Source of the DNA: Thermoflexibacter sp. | GTDB taxonomy: Bacteria > Bacteroidota > Bacteroidia > Cytophagales > Thermoflexibacteraceae | Assembly: GCA_025455345.1 (NCBI GenBank) | Contig: JALOMS010000094.1 | Coordinates: forward strand, 1 to 11,158 | Length of the DNA: 11,158 nt | Reading direction: 5' to 3' | In this document: positions 1 through 8,500 of the stretch, piece by piece | Layout of the letters: each line of letters opens with the position of its first letter | How positions within the stretch are numbered: the stretch's first letter is position 1 | The notes under the pieces: generated by a model | What the model was told of the DNA's origin: nothing | Database searches by the model: none | What the model saw: the letters and a program-made list of their open reading frames with translations, nothing else | Made by a program: the position numbers and the translations under genes

Positions 1-1
1 C

Positions 2-2092
2 GATATTTTTGAGAAAGGAACTTTCCGCCAGCAGTCTGTGGCTGGTGTAAACTGGATGAACGATGGCAAGTTTTACTCTGCCCAAGAGGAAAATGACATC
101 GTTAAATATGATGTTACTACTGGACAAAGGGTAGAAACTATTTTCAAGGGGGCAGACCTTAATCCTTCTATCAATTTTGTAGGGTATGAGTTGAGTGCCG
201 ACGAAAAGAAAATCCTTTTTATGACAGGTTTTGAGTCTATTTATCGCCGTTCTTTTAAGGCAAACTACTACGTTTATGAACTCTCTACCAAGCAGTTGAA
301 AGAACTCTCGAAGAATGGGAAACAATCTTATGCGACCTTTTCCCCTGATGGGAGCAAGGTTGCTTTTTGTAGGGATAATAATCTATTTTTCGCTGACTTG
401 CAAAGTGTTGCAGAAACTCAAATCACCTCTGATGGAAAATGGAACTTCACCATTAACGGTAGTGCTGATTGGGTGTATGAAGAAGAATTTGGCTTTTCTA
501 AGGCATTTTTTTGGTCGCCAGATGGTCAGAAAATTGCGTTTTACACTTTTGATGAGAGCAAAGTGCGTGAATTTAATATGCAAATGTGGCGCAATGGCAA
601 GCTCTATCCTGATGACTACAAATTCAAGTATCCCAAAGCAGGCGAAGCAAATTCTGAAATTACCATTTCTATTTATGACTTAAAAAGTAGTAAACTTACC
701 AAAGTAGATATTGGGTCAGAAAAGGATATTTATATTCCAAGAATCAAGTGGACAAACGACAGCAATGTACTGGCAGTATTGAGAATGAATCGCTTACAAA
801 ATAAGCTGGAAATCTTACACGCCAACGCAAGCACAGGCGCAAGTCAAGCAATACTCACCGAAGAAAGTCCGCAATACTTAGAAGCAGATTTTTTTGATGA
901 CGTTACTTACCTCAAAGACGGCAAGCATTTCATCTATACTTCTGAAAAAGATGGCTACAAACACCTCTATCTTTATGACATGACAGGAAAGATAGTGCGA
1001 CAGATTACCACAGGGAACTGGGAAATGGTGAGCTTTTTAGGCATAGACGAAAAACAAAAAAATCCTATTCTATATTTTACTTCTACGGAAGTTTCTCCAT
1101 TGGAGCGTCATTTTTATAGCATAGATATTCAAGGAAAAAATAAGAAAAAATTAAGCGCGGAAAAGGGTACGAATACGCCAAATATTAGTAAGGACTTCAA
1201 ATATTATATGCTTTATCACAGCAACGCACAAAGCCCGCTCAGAGTTACGCTTTGGGGAACCGCAAAAAATACACTTATCAAAGAACTAAAAAATAACAAC
1301 GCACTCTTAGAAAAGTGCAAAGAGTACAAAGTTAGCCTCAAAGAGTTTTTCCAATTCAAAACACCCGACGGCACAGACTTGAACGGTTATCTACTCAAAC
1401 CTGCCAATTTTGATGCTACTAAAAAATATCCTGTTTTGATGTTTGTTTATGGGGGACCTGGTTCTCAGCAAGTGGCAGATAATTGGGGTGGGGTAAGTTG
1501 GTTTAACTTGTTGAATCAAGCGGGCTACATAGTGGCTTGTGTGGACAATAGAGGAACGGGATTCAGAGGAGCTACATTCAGAAAAGTAACCTATGCTAAC
1601 TTGGGCAAATACGAAGTTCAAGACCAAGTAGATGCCGCAAAATACTTAGGTTCAATGCCTTACATAGATAAGAGCCGCATAGGTATTTACGGTCATAGCT
1701 ATGGTGGTTATATGAGTACACTTTGTCTTTTCTTAGGCGCAGATGTGTTCAAGGCGGCAATCGCAGGCGCGCCCGTAACCAATTGGCGATATTACGACAC
1801 GATTTATACAGAAAGATACTTAAAACGCCCACAAGACAATGCAGACGGTTATGACAAGTATTCTCCTGTTTATCACGTAGATAAGCTGAAAGGTGCATAC
1901 CTCATCATGCACGGCACAGGCGATGACAATGTACATTTCCAAAATGCAGTTGCCTTACAAGAAGCATTGATTAGGGCAGGAAAGCAGTTCCAATCTTTTT
2001 ATTATCCTGACCGCAATCACGGCATTGGTGGGAATAATGCAACGATGCACCGCCACCAATTGATGACTGATTTTGTGATAAAGAATTTGTAA
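2..2092 (+). CDS. Dipeptidyl-peptidase IV-type S9B serine peptidase, 5'-truncated by the window
   Basis: This is a serine exopeptidase that in its family removes X-Pro or X-Ala dipeptides from peptide N-termini, usually in the periplasm. The frame is open to the left edge: codons before the GTG at 38 read IFEKGTFRQQS, a normal DPP IV N-terminal stretch, so the true start lies outside and that GTG is internal. The first half is a beta-propeller with repeated SPDG-type blades. It includes the Glu motif in DWVYEEEFG (codons 479-487), which anchors the substrate amino terminus in DPP IV. The C-terminal alpha/beta-hydrolase domain has the oxyanion Tyr in VYGGPGSQ (1448-1450), the nucleophile Ser in GHSYGG (1697-1699), the Asp in GDDNVHF (1922-1924) and the His in DRNHG (2018-2020). 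All key residues are present, so it should be active. It runs convergent to nth. The family call is firm; the physiological substrate is unknown. Confidence 0.95.
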   Translation, partial: DIFEKGTFRQQSVAGVNWMNDGKFYSAQEENDIVKYDVTTGQRVETIFKGADLNPSINFVGYELSADEKKILFMTGFESIYRRSFKANYYVYELSTKQLKELSKNGKQSYATFSPDGSKVAFCRDNNLFFADLQSVAETQITSDGKWNFTINGSADWVYEEEFGFSKAFFWSPDGQKIAFYTFDESKVREFNMQMWRNGKLYPDDYKFKYPKAGEANSEITISIYDLKSSKLTKVDIGSEKDIYIPRIKWTNDSNVLAVLRMNRLQNKLEILHANASTGASQAILTEESPQYLEADFFDDVTYLKDGKHFIYTSEKDGYKHLYLYDMTGKIVRQITTGNWEMVSFLGIDEKQKNPILYFTSTEVSPLERHFYSIDIQGKNKKKLSAEKGTNTPNISKDFKYYMLYHSNAQSPLRVTLWGTAKNTLIKELKNNNALLEKCKEYKVSLKEFFQFKTPDGTDLNGYLLKPANFDATKKYPVLMFVYGGPGSQQVADNWGGVSWFNLLNQAGYIVACVDNRGTGFRGATFRKVTYANLGKYEVQDQVDAAKYLGSMPYIDKSRIGIYGHSYGGYMSTLCLFLGADVFKAAIAGAPVTNWRYYDTIYTERYLKRPQDNADGYDKYSPVYHVDKLKGAYLIMHGTGDDNVHFQNAVALQEALIRAGKQFQSFYYPDRNHGIGGNNATMHRHQLMTDFVIKNL

Positions 2093-2112
2093 GAGGAGAA
2101 CAGATTGATGAT

Positions 2113-2147
2113 TAAATTACCAAACTTTGTCAAAGTTTGGTAATTTA
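2113..2147. terminator. Perfect palindrome between convergent genes, likely bidirectional terminator
   Basis: Arms 2113-2129 and 2131-2147 are exact reverse complements (17 bp) around a single central T, so the real loop would be about 3 to 5 bases. It begins 20 bases after the stop of the peptidase gene and lies 12 bases beyond the nth stop on the other strand. This is the expected place for a shared terminator. Neither side has a clean T-tract, so it may be only a transcript-end stabiliser or a dispersed palindromic repeat. Confidence 0.7.
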
Positions 2148-2159
2148 TCCCAAAAATTG

Positions 2160-2786
2160 CTATTCTAATACTCCGTATTTATTACAAATAGGGCAGTTTT
2201 CTTTTTTATGTCCACGGGCAGGGCAAAAACTTCGACCAAAAAAAATTATTTGTAAATGTATCTTATTCCAAGATTCCATAGGAAAAAGTTTTTTGAGGTC
2301 TTCTTCTGTTTTTTCTACATTTTTACCATTGGATAAGCCCCAACGCTCTGCCAAACGATGGATATGTGTATCTACGGGAAAAGCGGGTACTCCATACCAC
2401 TGGGACATGACGACGGAAGCGGTCTTATGCCCTACCCCAGAAAGTTCTTCTAACTCCTCGAAAGTATTAGGAACATTGCCCGCGTATTTTTGTACTAAAA
2501 CATTGGAGAGGTCGTAAATCGCTTGCGACTTGCGAGGTGATAGTCCACACGGTCTAATAATTTCTCTAATTTCTTCTACACTTAATAGAATCATTTGAAA
2601 AGGATTATCCGCTTTTGCAAATAGAAAAGGAGTAACTTTATTGACTCTTTCATCAGTACATTGGGCAGATAAAAGTACGGATATAAGCAAGGTATAGGCA
2701 TCTTTGTGCTGAAGAGGAATCGGAGGATTAGGAAAATAATAATCTAAAATATCTGCTATTTCTTTTGCTTTTTGTTCTAAAGTCAT
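2160..2786 (-). CDS. nth: Endonuclease III, DNA glycosylase/AP lyase
   Basis: This bifunctional base-excision repair enzyme removes oxidised pyrimidines and nicks the abasic site. The protein has 208 residues, close to the E. coli length of 211. The helix-hairpin-helix lies at about 115-127 (LSGVGHKTASVV) with catalytic Lys121, and the catalytic Asp139 is in FPVDTHIHR; these match E. coli Lys120 and Asp138. The C-terminus should carry the 4Fe-4S loop. Here it reads Cys188-X9-Cys198-X2-Cys201 and the protein ends seven residues later with no fourth Cys, unlike the E. coli C-X6-C-X2-C-X5-C pattern. I recall similar three-Cys tails in Bacteroidota homologs but could not check. The start is the ATG at 2786, with no Shine-Dalgarno, as is normal in this phylum. 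It lies 51 bases downstream of the S9-like lipoprotein gene on the same strand, so co-transcription is possible. Confidence 0.96.
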   Translation of the reverse strand: MTLEQKAKEIADILDYYFPNPPIPLQHKDAYTLLISVLLSAQCTDERVNKVTPFLFAKADNPFQMILLSVEEIREIIRPCGLSPRKSQAIYDLSNVLVQKYAGNVPNTFEELEELSGVGHKTASVVMSQWYGVPAFPVDTHIHRLAERWGLSNGKNVEKTEEDLKKLFPMESWNKIHLQIIFFGRSFCPARGHKKENCPICNKYGVLE

Positions 2787-2837
2787 AAGTAAATGGTGAA
2801 TGTTTGATAAGATAAAAACAGAATCAATACAATTTTT

Positions 2838-4808
2838 CTACTGTAAAGGTTTTGTTTTTGTATCTCCTTTAAGGTATTTGTTCAAAAACTTAACTTTGGC
2901 GCGACAGGCTTCGATTTCATTTTCTCTCTTTGCAAAAAAATATGCTTCATCGGGGAAAATCAAATATTCGTGAGGAATCTGATTGATTTTCAATTCATTG
3001 ATGATTTGGTCTGTCTCTGATTTAGGGACTCTTGGATTATTGGCTCCTTGTACAATCATCAAAGGGCGCGTAATCTGATTAGCAAAAAACAAAGGAGATT
3101 TTTTATGCAATTCCGCAGAGTCTGTTTGAGGATTGCCCAATTTTTTATAAAGTAGAGGTTTAATAACTTGGGCAGAAGCAGGCATATTCTTGAGCATTTT
3201 GTACCAATTGGTAATGCCAAACAAATCAACACCTACTGCAAATTCGGTAGGCTCAAAAGCCAAGGCGGCTAAGGTAATATAACCTCCATAAGTTCCAGCC
3301 CCTACGATACCAATTTTGCCCTCTGCGATAAAATCCATCTTCTCCAGATACTTCTTACCTGCAATATAATCTTTCAAATCTACCTCTCCCACTTTTCCAT
3401 CATCTGCCTCTGCAAAAGTCTTTCCATAGCCATAGCTACCTCTGTTATTGACAGCAAGCACCACATATCCTTGGTTCACAAGGTATTGGATAGAAGGCGT
3501 ATAAGTAGCTCTGCTTTGCCCACTCAAGCTACTATGCACCCATACTACGGCAGGTACTTTTTGCCCAGTTTTTAGGTGAAGTGGTTTGTATAGCAAGGCA
3601 GGAATTTCCAATCCATCAAAAGAAGGAAACTTGACAAATTCAGGTTCTGACAAATCTCTATGGTCTAAGACAGAATTAATAAGGCTGTTTATTTTTTTAA
3701 GTTCTTGGTTTTCAAAATTATATAGATACAAATCATTGGGAGAAGTAGGAGTATTGAGTATAAAACAAACATATTTTTCATCTTTAGAAAAATTAACCAT
3801 ACTTATATCTCCGCAGGGAAGGTTTGGAATTTTTATTTGCTCATTATCAGTATTTTTATAAATTTTTAATTTTGTCTGAGCGTCTTCGTTGATAAGCAAA
3901 GCGCGATAGGTATTTTTGGGTGAGAAGAATACATCTGTAATATCCCAATTTTCTTTTGTAATAATTTCTTGTTGTCCGCTTTCAAAATCATAACTCTTCA
4001 GATAGTAAAACTCATTATCATGATTGGTCAAAAAATATAACTTTTTCTCGTTATCTGTTGTACCTACAGCCCAGTTAGCAGATGCAACACTGTCTCCAAT
4101 AATTTTTTGTGTTGCATTACTTTTTTTATTATGCAAATAAATTTCTGAGTGATTTTTTGTGTACATCTTACCCAAAACCAAATAATTCTCATCTTTACTC
4201 ATTCCTTCTATCTCATAGCCATCTTTATTCTCAAAGAGTAAAGTAGGATTCAAGTCTTTTTTGTTCAGATTAGCAATGTCTAATTTGTAAATATCAAAAT
4301 AGCGATTATCTCTTTTATTGCACAAGTAATAAAAAGATTTCTTGTCTTCGCTCCACCTCATAAAGATAGACCTTGAGGTAGAATCGGGGGTTACATCTAT
4401 GGAAGTCCCGTCCAAATTCCTTACAAAAATATGGGATACATCTAAACTTAGTTCCAGAGAATATAGGATTCGTTCGTCTTCAGGGAAATAGGAAATTCCA
4501 TAAGCGGCATTAGTTGCATAATCAGTCATTGCGGAGAGTTTGCCGTCTTTGAGTAAGAGTGCATAAACATTAAAAATGCCATTTTTATTGGTAGAAATGA
4601 GAATCTTCTCACCGTTGGCGGAGAAAGTTGGTTTTTTGAGATAGGGAGTGTTATAAAAGTCTTCTACGGCGTATTGTTTGTTCTTAGTAAATGAGCCTTT
4701 GTCCAATGCGTTAGGCGTACAAGCAAGGGTTAAAATAGAAAGAATTGCCAATATACATAAATGCTGTTTCTGTTTTATACCACTCGCAGTCTTATTAATT
4801 TCCTTCAT
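2838..4808 (-). CDS. S9 prolyl-oligopeptidase-fold lipoprotein with all three catalytic residues replaced (putative pseudopeptidase)
   Basis: The 656-residue protein has a charged N-terminus, a hydrophobic stretch at about 17-29 and a lipobox LTLAC with Cys30, so it should be an exported lipoprotein. Residues of about 40-370 look like the S9 beta-propeller, and about 395-650 like the alpha/beta-hydrolase domain. Family landmarks are clear: VVWVH, QYLVNQGYVVLAVNNRGSYG, GEVDLKDY, YGGYITLAALAF, RVPKSETDQI and FAKREN. The active site is gone, however. The nucleophile elbow, normally GGSYGG, reads GAGTYGG (Thr506, codon 3291-3293). The GANDPRVP Asp is Asn591 (codon 3036-3038). The DEGHGF His is Tyr623 in DEAYFF (codon 2940-2942). 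The HGGPGGQ loop is HSSLSGQ (425-431). The frame is otherwise intact over the full family length, which argues against a decaying gene. It is divergent from the SusCD pair and 51 bases upstream of nth. I infer a binding or scaffold role; hydrolysis is unlikely. Confidence 0.9.
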   Translation of the reverse strand: MKEINKTASGIKQKQHLCILAILSILTLACTPNALDKGSFTKNKQYAVEDFYNTPYLKKPTFSANGEKILISTNKNGIFNVYALLLKDGKLSAMTDYATNAAYGISYFPEDERILYSLELSLDVSHIFVRNLDGTSIDVTPDSTSRSIFMRWSEDKKSFYYLCNKRDNRYFDIYKLDIANLNKKDLNPTLLFENKDGYEIEGMSKDENYLVLGKMYTKNHSEIYLHNKKSNATQKIIGDSVASANWAVGTTDNEKKLYFLTNHDNEFYYLKSYDFESGQQEIITKENWDITDVFFSPKNTYRALLINEDAQTKLKIYKNTDNEQIKIPNLPCGDISMVNFSKDEKYVCFILNTPTSPNDLYLYNFENQELKKINSLINSVLDHRDLSEPEFVKFPSFDGLEIPALLYKPLHLKTGQKVPAVVWVHSSLSGQSRATYTPSIQYLVNQGYVVLAVNNRGSYGYGKTFAEADDGKVGEVDLKDYIAGKKYLEKMDFIAEGKIGIVGAGTYGGYITLAALAFEPTEFAVGVDLFGITNWYKMLKNMPASAQVIKPLLYKKLGNPQTDSAELHKKSPLFFANQITRPLMIVQGANNPRVPKSETDQIINELKINQIPHEYLIFPDEAYFFAKRENEIEACRAKVKFLNKYLKGDTKTKPLQ

Positions 4809-4947
4809 ATTAAATTAATCTTGTAAACATATAATCATTTTTTAGTGTGTGAAGTTCCTGAATTTGATGATAGGAGATATGAATGTGCAGCGTGAATATT
4901 CAATCCAACGCAAAACTGATAATTTTATTTGATTTTAAGAAATAATT

Positions 4948-4984
4948 AAGCACATTATTACATAAGCCTCAGCGAAATTTCTTG
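4948..4984. repeat. 37-base exact direct repeat, copy 1
   Basis: This is identical to 10517-10553 in the same orientation, with mismatches at both ends (T and A here, G and C there). It contains the palindrome GAAATTTC (4974-4981). Together with the adjoining relic it forms a 6-bp hairpin, GCCTCA (4966-4971) with TGAGGC (4983-4988). The right arm of that hairpin spans the deletion junction of the queE relic. Confidence 0.9.
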
Positions 4985-5029
4985 AGGCATCATTTTATTT
5001 TGCTTACTCCTGTTCGCAGTAAGTAGCAC
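4948..5029 (-). pseudogene. Decayed fragment of a queE-like 3' end
   Basis: Read on the minus strand, 5008 down to 4985 encodes SKQNKMMP, identical in protein to the intact queE of this window (10656 down to 10633). The three DNA differences in 24 bases all fall at synonymous third positions. Going upstream, the same frame gives VLLTANRS against LLLQPEWS in queE, so homology continues while fading, and a stop at 5045-5047 ends the open frame. Downstream, the last 26 codons of queE are missing. The fragment instead joins directly to the 37 bases that follow the queE stop, read here as QEISLRLM and a stop. This looks like an internally deleted remnant of a queE copy or paralog. Its outer limits are uncertain, and it is too short to be functional. 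Confidence 0.6.
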
Positions 5030-5291
5030 AAAGGCAGATAGACTCTAAAAAGCCAATAATTTGATTAGGATTGCTTTGAAAAAACACTTGACTTGATTCT
5101 TCCTTCTATTATAAAGTAATATTTTTCTATTTTAAGTGAAAATGAAGTGCTATATATTGAAAAAAATATAAAATCAAAGTCTTGTTTTTTAATATATTAA
5201 CAATATTTATTTCATTTTTTTTGATTAAAAATCTCATGTAATAAATAATGGCTGTATAACATTAAATTAACACTTTTTTTCAAAAAATATT

Positions 5292-5327
5292 ATAGAAAAT
5301 TAGTAAAGTGTAATTTTCTATTTTTTT
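5292..5327 (+). terminator. Hairpin with T-run in the leader region upstream of susC
   Basis: Arms ATAGAAAATTA (5292-5302) and TAATTTTCTAT (5311-5321) are perfect 11-bp reverse complements around an 8-base loop. Seven T residues follow (5321-5327), as in an intrinsic terminator on the + strand. No + strand gene lies upstream, because the neighbour is divergent. It would therefore end a short non-coding transcript, act in a long leader of susC, or be a chance AT-rich fold. The stem has only one G-C pair, so it is weak. Confidence 0.4.
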
Positions 5328-5451
5328 ATAAATAGTTAAGTCTTTGTTTCTATGATACTTGTATAAATATTTTTTTTCTCACATCATATTTTTTTCATAG
5401 AAGTATTTATTTTTCCCTTCCTCCCCAATTTCACAATACGATAAAGGTGTG

Positions 5452-5485
5452 TTTGCTCTCAATACATCTTAGTAGCTTACCTTTG
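5452..5485 (+). promoter_or_regulatory. Candidate Bacteroidota sigma-A promoter for the susC/susD pair
   Basis: TACCTTTG at 5478-5485 matches the phylum's -7 element TAnnTTTG exactly. TTTG at 5452-5455 could serve as the -33 element, with 22 bases between, within the range reported for Bacteroidota. A start about seven bases downstream would leave a leader of roughly 43 bases before the ATG at 5535. The call rests on motif match and position only. Confidence 0.45.
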
Positions 5486-5534
5486 ACACTTGGAAAAAAC
5501 AAAAATTCCTTAGAAAAACAAAAAGTCAAACTTT

Positions 5535-8500
5535 ATGAAAAACAATTTTTACAAGATTCTGCTATTTTTAGGAGTAGCGATTAGTTTTTTACTTTCTACA
5601 AGTGTGTATGCACAAGATAGAACGCTTCGTGGGAAGGTTACTATTGCGCTTACTGGAGAAGATTTCCCAGGGGTGAGTGTGTTTGTCAAAGGTACGACCG
5701 TTGGGACTGTTACAGGAACAGACGGCACTTATAGCTTACGACTACCTGCCAATGCTAATACCATTGTTTTTTCATTTGTAGGGTATAAGAGCATGGAAGT
5801 TGCTATTGCTGGACAGAATACCATTGATGTACAGATGACAGAAGATGTACAAAATCTCAATGAGGTAGTCGTTACTGCCTTAGGGGTAGAAAAAGAAAAG
5901 AAGGCATTGGGTTATGCTACACAGACGATTCAAAGTGCTGATTTGGTGCAGGCGCGTGAAACCAATTTAGTAAACTCTTTGGCAGGTAAAATTGCTGGGG
6001 TTACCGTAGTAGGCAACCCAACAGGGATAGGCGGCTCCGCCAGAGTGATTATCAGAGGGGAACGCTCTTTGAATATCAATAACAATCAACCTTTGTTTGT
6101 AGTAGATGGTGTACCGATTAGCAATAATAACTATGGCTCATCTGGTAGGAGCAATCAAGAGGCTGATTACGGGAATGGAGCTGGTTTTATCAATCCTGAT
6201 GACATAGAGTCTATGACAGTGCTAAAAGGTGGAGCGGCTTCTGCTTTGTACGGTTCTCGTGCTAATAATGGTGTAATAGTAATTAAAACAAAGTCGGGTA
6301 AAGGAACAAAAGGCATTGGAGCAACAGTAAATACTACACTTACTTTTGAAAATGTTCTACGCCTGCCTGAATACCAAAATGTGTATGGTCAAGGATTGGG
6401 TGGTGTATTTGATTTTAGAGATGGGAATGGCGGCGGCTTGGCAGATGGGGTAGATGAAAGCTGGGGACCAGCCTATAACGGACAGCTCATCAGGCAGTTT
6501 AACTCACCTACTTCCAATGGTTTTCGTGGTGGTGATGTGGGCAATCTGAATACAAGAATAGGTCCTGTAAACTTGTCGGCACAATTGGCGGCAAGGGGCG
6601 AGATACAAGGCACGCCTTGGGTAGCGCAACCAGATAACGTTAAAAACTTTTTCCAAACAGGACTGACCTTCACACAAAACGTAGCCTTGGCGGGAAGCAA
6701 TGAAAATGGAGATTTTCGCCTCTCTTATACTTATTTAGACCAAAAAGGTATCGTACCTAACACAGATTTGAATAGAAACACTTTTGCTTTTGCAGGTGGT
6801 TATAATTTGAGTAAAAGGCTAAAAGCGCGTGCTGTGGTGAACTACATCAAAAACACAAGTGGAAATAGACCCAATTTGAGCTATGGTACAGAAAATATCA
6901 TGTACTTGTTCAACTGCTGGTTAGGTCGTCAAGTTGATGTACAAGCTATGCAAGATTATTGGCAGGCTGGTCGCGAGGGACTGAACCAGTATGGTTTCAA
7001 TTACAATTACCACGACAACCCTTACTTTAACGTTTTTGAAAACACCAATGGACAAAGCTTGGACAGGATGTATGGTAATCTTTCTTTGACTTATCAGTTC
7101 ACCGATTGGCTAAACTTGATGGTACGTAGCGGCACAGATTTTAGTAATGAGTTTCGCGACCGCCGCCGTGCTTATAGTACGCAAAGATTCCCGTTAGGAA
7201 GTTACAGAGAAGAAAAAATCTTTTATGAAGAACGCAACACAGATTTCTTGCTAAGTGCCAATAAAAATCTAAGTGAGAGTTTTTCTCTTTCTGCTAACTT
7301 CGGTGGCAACACACTCACGCAGGTATTTAATAGTTCTGATGTTTCTGCGCCAGAATTAGCTGTTCCAGGAGTATATAGTCTGGGCAACTCTCGCGTGGCT
7401 ATTCAGTCATCTGCTTTCCGTTCTAAAAAACGTATTAACAGTTTGTATGGTTCTACCCAATTAGGCTATAAAAATTTCTTGTATTTAGATTTGTCTGTTC
7501 GTAATGACTGGTCAAGCACTTTGCCCAAAGGAGAATGGAGCTATTTTTATCCTGCCGCAAACCTTAGTGCTGTGATTAGCGACATGGTAGAGCTACCCAA
7601 ATTGATTTCTTTTGCTAAGGCTCGTGTGGGGGTTGCCCAAGTAGGTAACGATACTCAGGCGTACCAATTACAGGCTGTCTATAATGCAGAAACACTCGTC
7701 AAAGGGCTTCCTTCTTATGGAGAGTCTTCTGTAATTCCTAATTTGAATTTGAAACCAGAACTCAGTACCTCCTTTGAGGCAGGCATAGATGTTCGCTTGT
7801 TAGAAGGTCGTATAGGCATTGATTTTACTTATTACAACACCAGAAGTAGAAATCAAATCATAGGTATTCCTTTATCAAACACAACAGGTTACAGTTCTCG
7901 TATCATCAATGCGGGCTTAATAGAAAATAGAGGCATAGAACTTATGCTTAATATAGTACCTGTCCAATTGGAAAATAGCCTAAGATGGTCAATAGACTTT
8001 AATTTCTCTCGTAACCGTAGTGAAGTAAAAGAGTTGGCAGACGGAATCCAAAATTTCGTGATGGCAAGTCGCTACCTGAGCGTAGAAGCAAGAGTAGGTG
8101 GCAGAATGGGAGATATGTATGGCATTGGCTTCGCTCGCGTACAGAATACAGACCCTAATGCCAAATACTATGACCCGACAGGACAGTTTGTTGGACAAGT
8201 AGTTTATAATACGGCTGGCAAACCCGTTCCTACTGACCGAGTGATAAACTTGGGCAACTATAATCCAGATTGGATGTTAGGCATTACCAATACTTTAAGT
8301 TATAGAGGTATCAATTTTAGCTTCTTATTCGACATTCGCCAAGGAGGTAAAGTATATTCTCATACACAGACCGTTGGTCGTGAAGGGGGTATGATTATAG
8401 AAACCTTAGAAGGTCGTGCCAATGGCTATGATTTGAGCCAACCAGGGAATGGTGTGATAGGACAGGGCGTAGTTCAAAATGCAGATGGTTCTTTCAGACC

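Larger units (their letters stand above)
4809..5534. other. Large AT-rich divergent intergenic region
   Basis: These 726 bases separate the S9-like lipoprotein (-) from the SusC gene (+). No convincing intact gene lies inside. It holds a queE-derived relic with the 37-base repeat (4948-5029), a hairpin with a following T-run (5292-5327) and a Bacteroidota-type promoter candidate (5452-5485). From about 5090 to 5400 the DNA is extremely AT-rich with many A and T runs, which suits a regulatory region with curved or easily melted DNA. I found no convincing TAnnTTTG promoter for the minus-strand gene; TATGTTTA (complement of 4824-4831) is the nearest match. Confidence 0.7.

Noticed and set aside
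2934..2942. A run of seven A next to the mutated His codon, considered as a frameshift or phase-variation site.
   Set aside because: The frame continues correctly into FAKREN and to the C-terminus, so no shift has occurred, and a run of seven A is common in this AT-rich DNA.
3586..3861. 91-codon plus-strand frame inside the S9-like lipoprotein gene.
   Set aside because: It is antisense to a well-supported gene and shows no recognisable domain or signal.
4872..4932. A 17-codon frame starting at ATG 4879, preceded by AGGAG.
   Set aside because: The spacing to the ATG is only two bases, this phylum makes little use of Shine-Dalgarno sites, and nothing about the peptide is recognisable.
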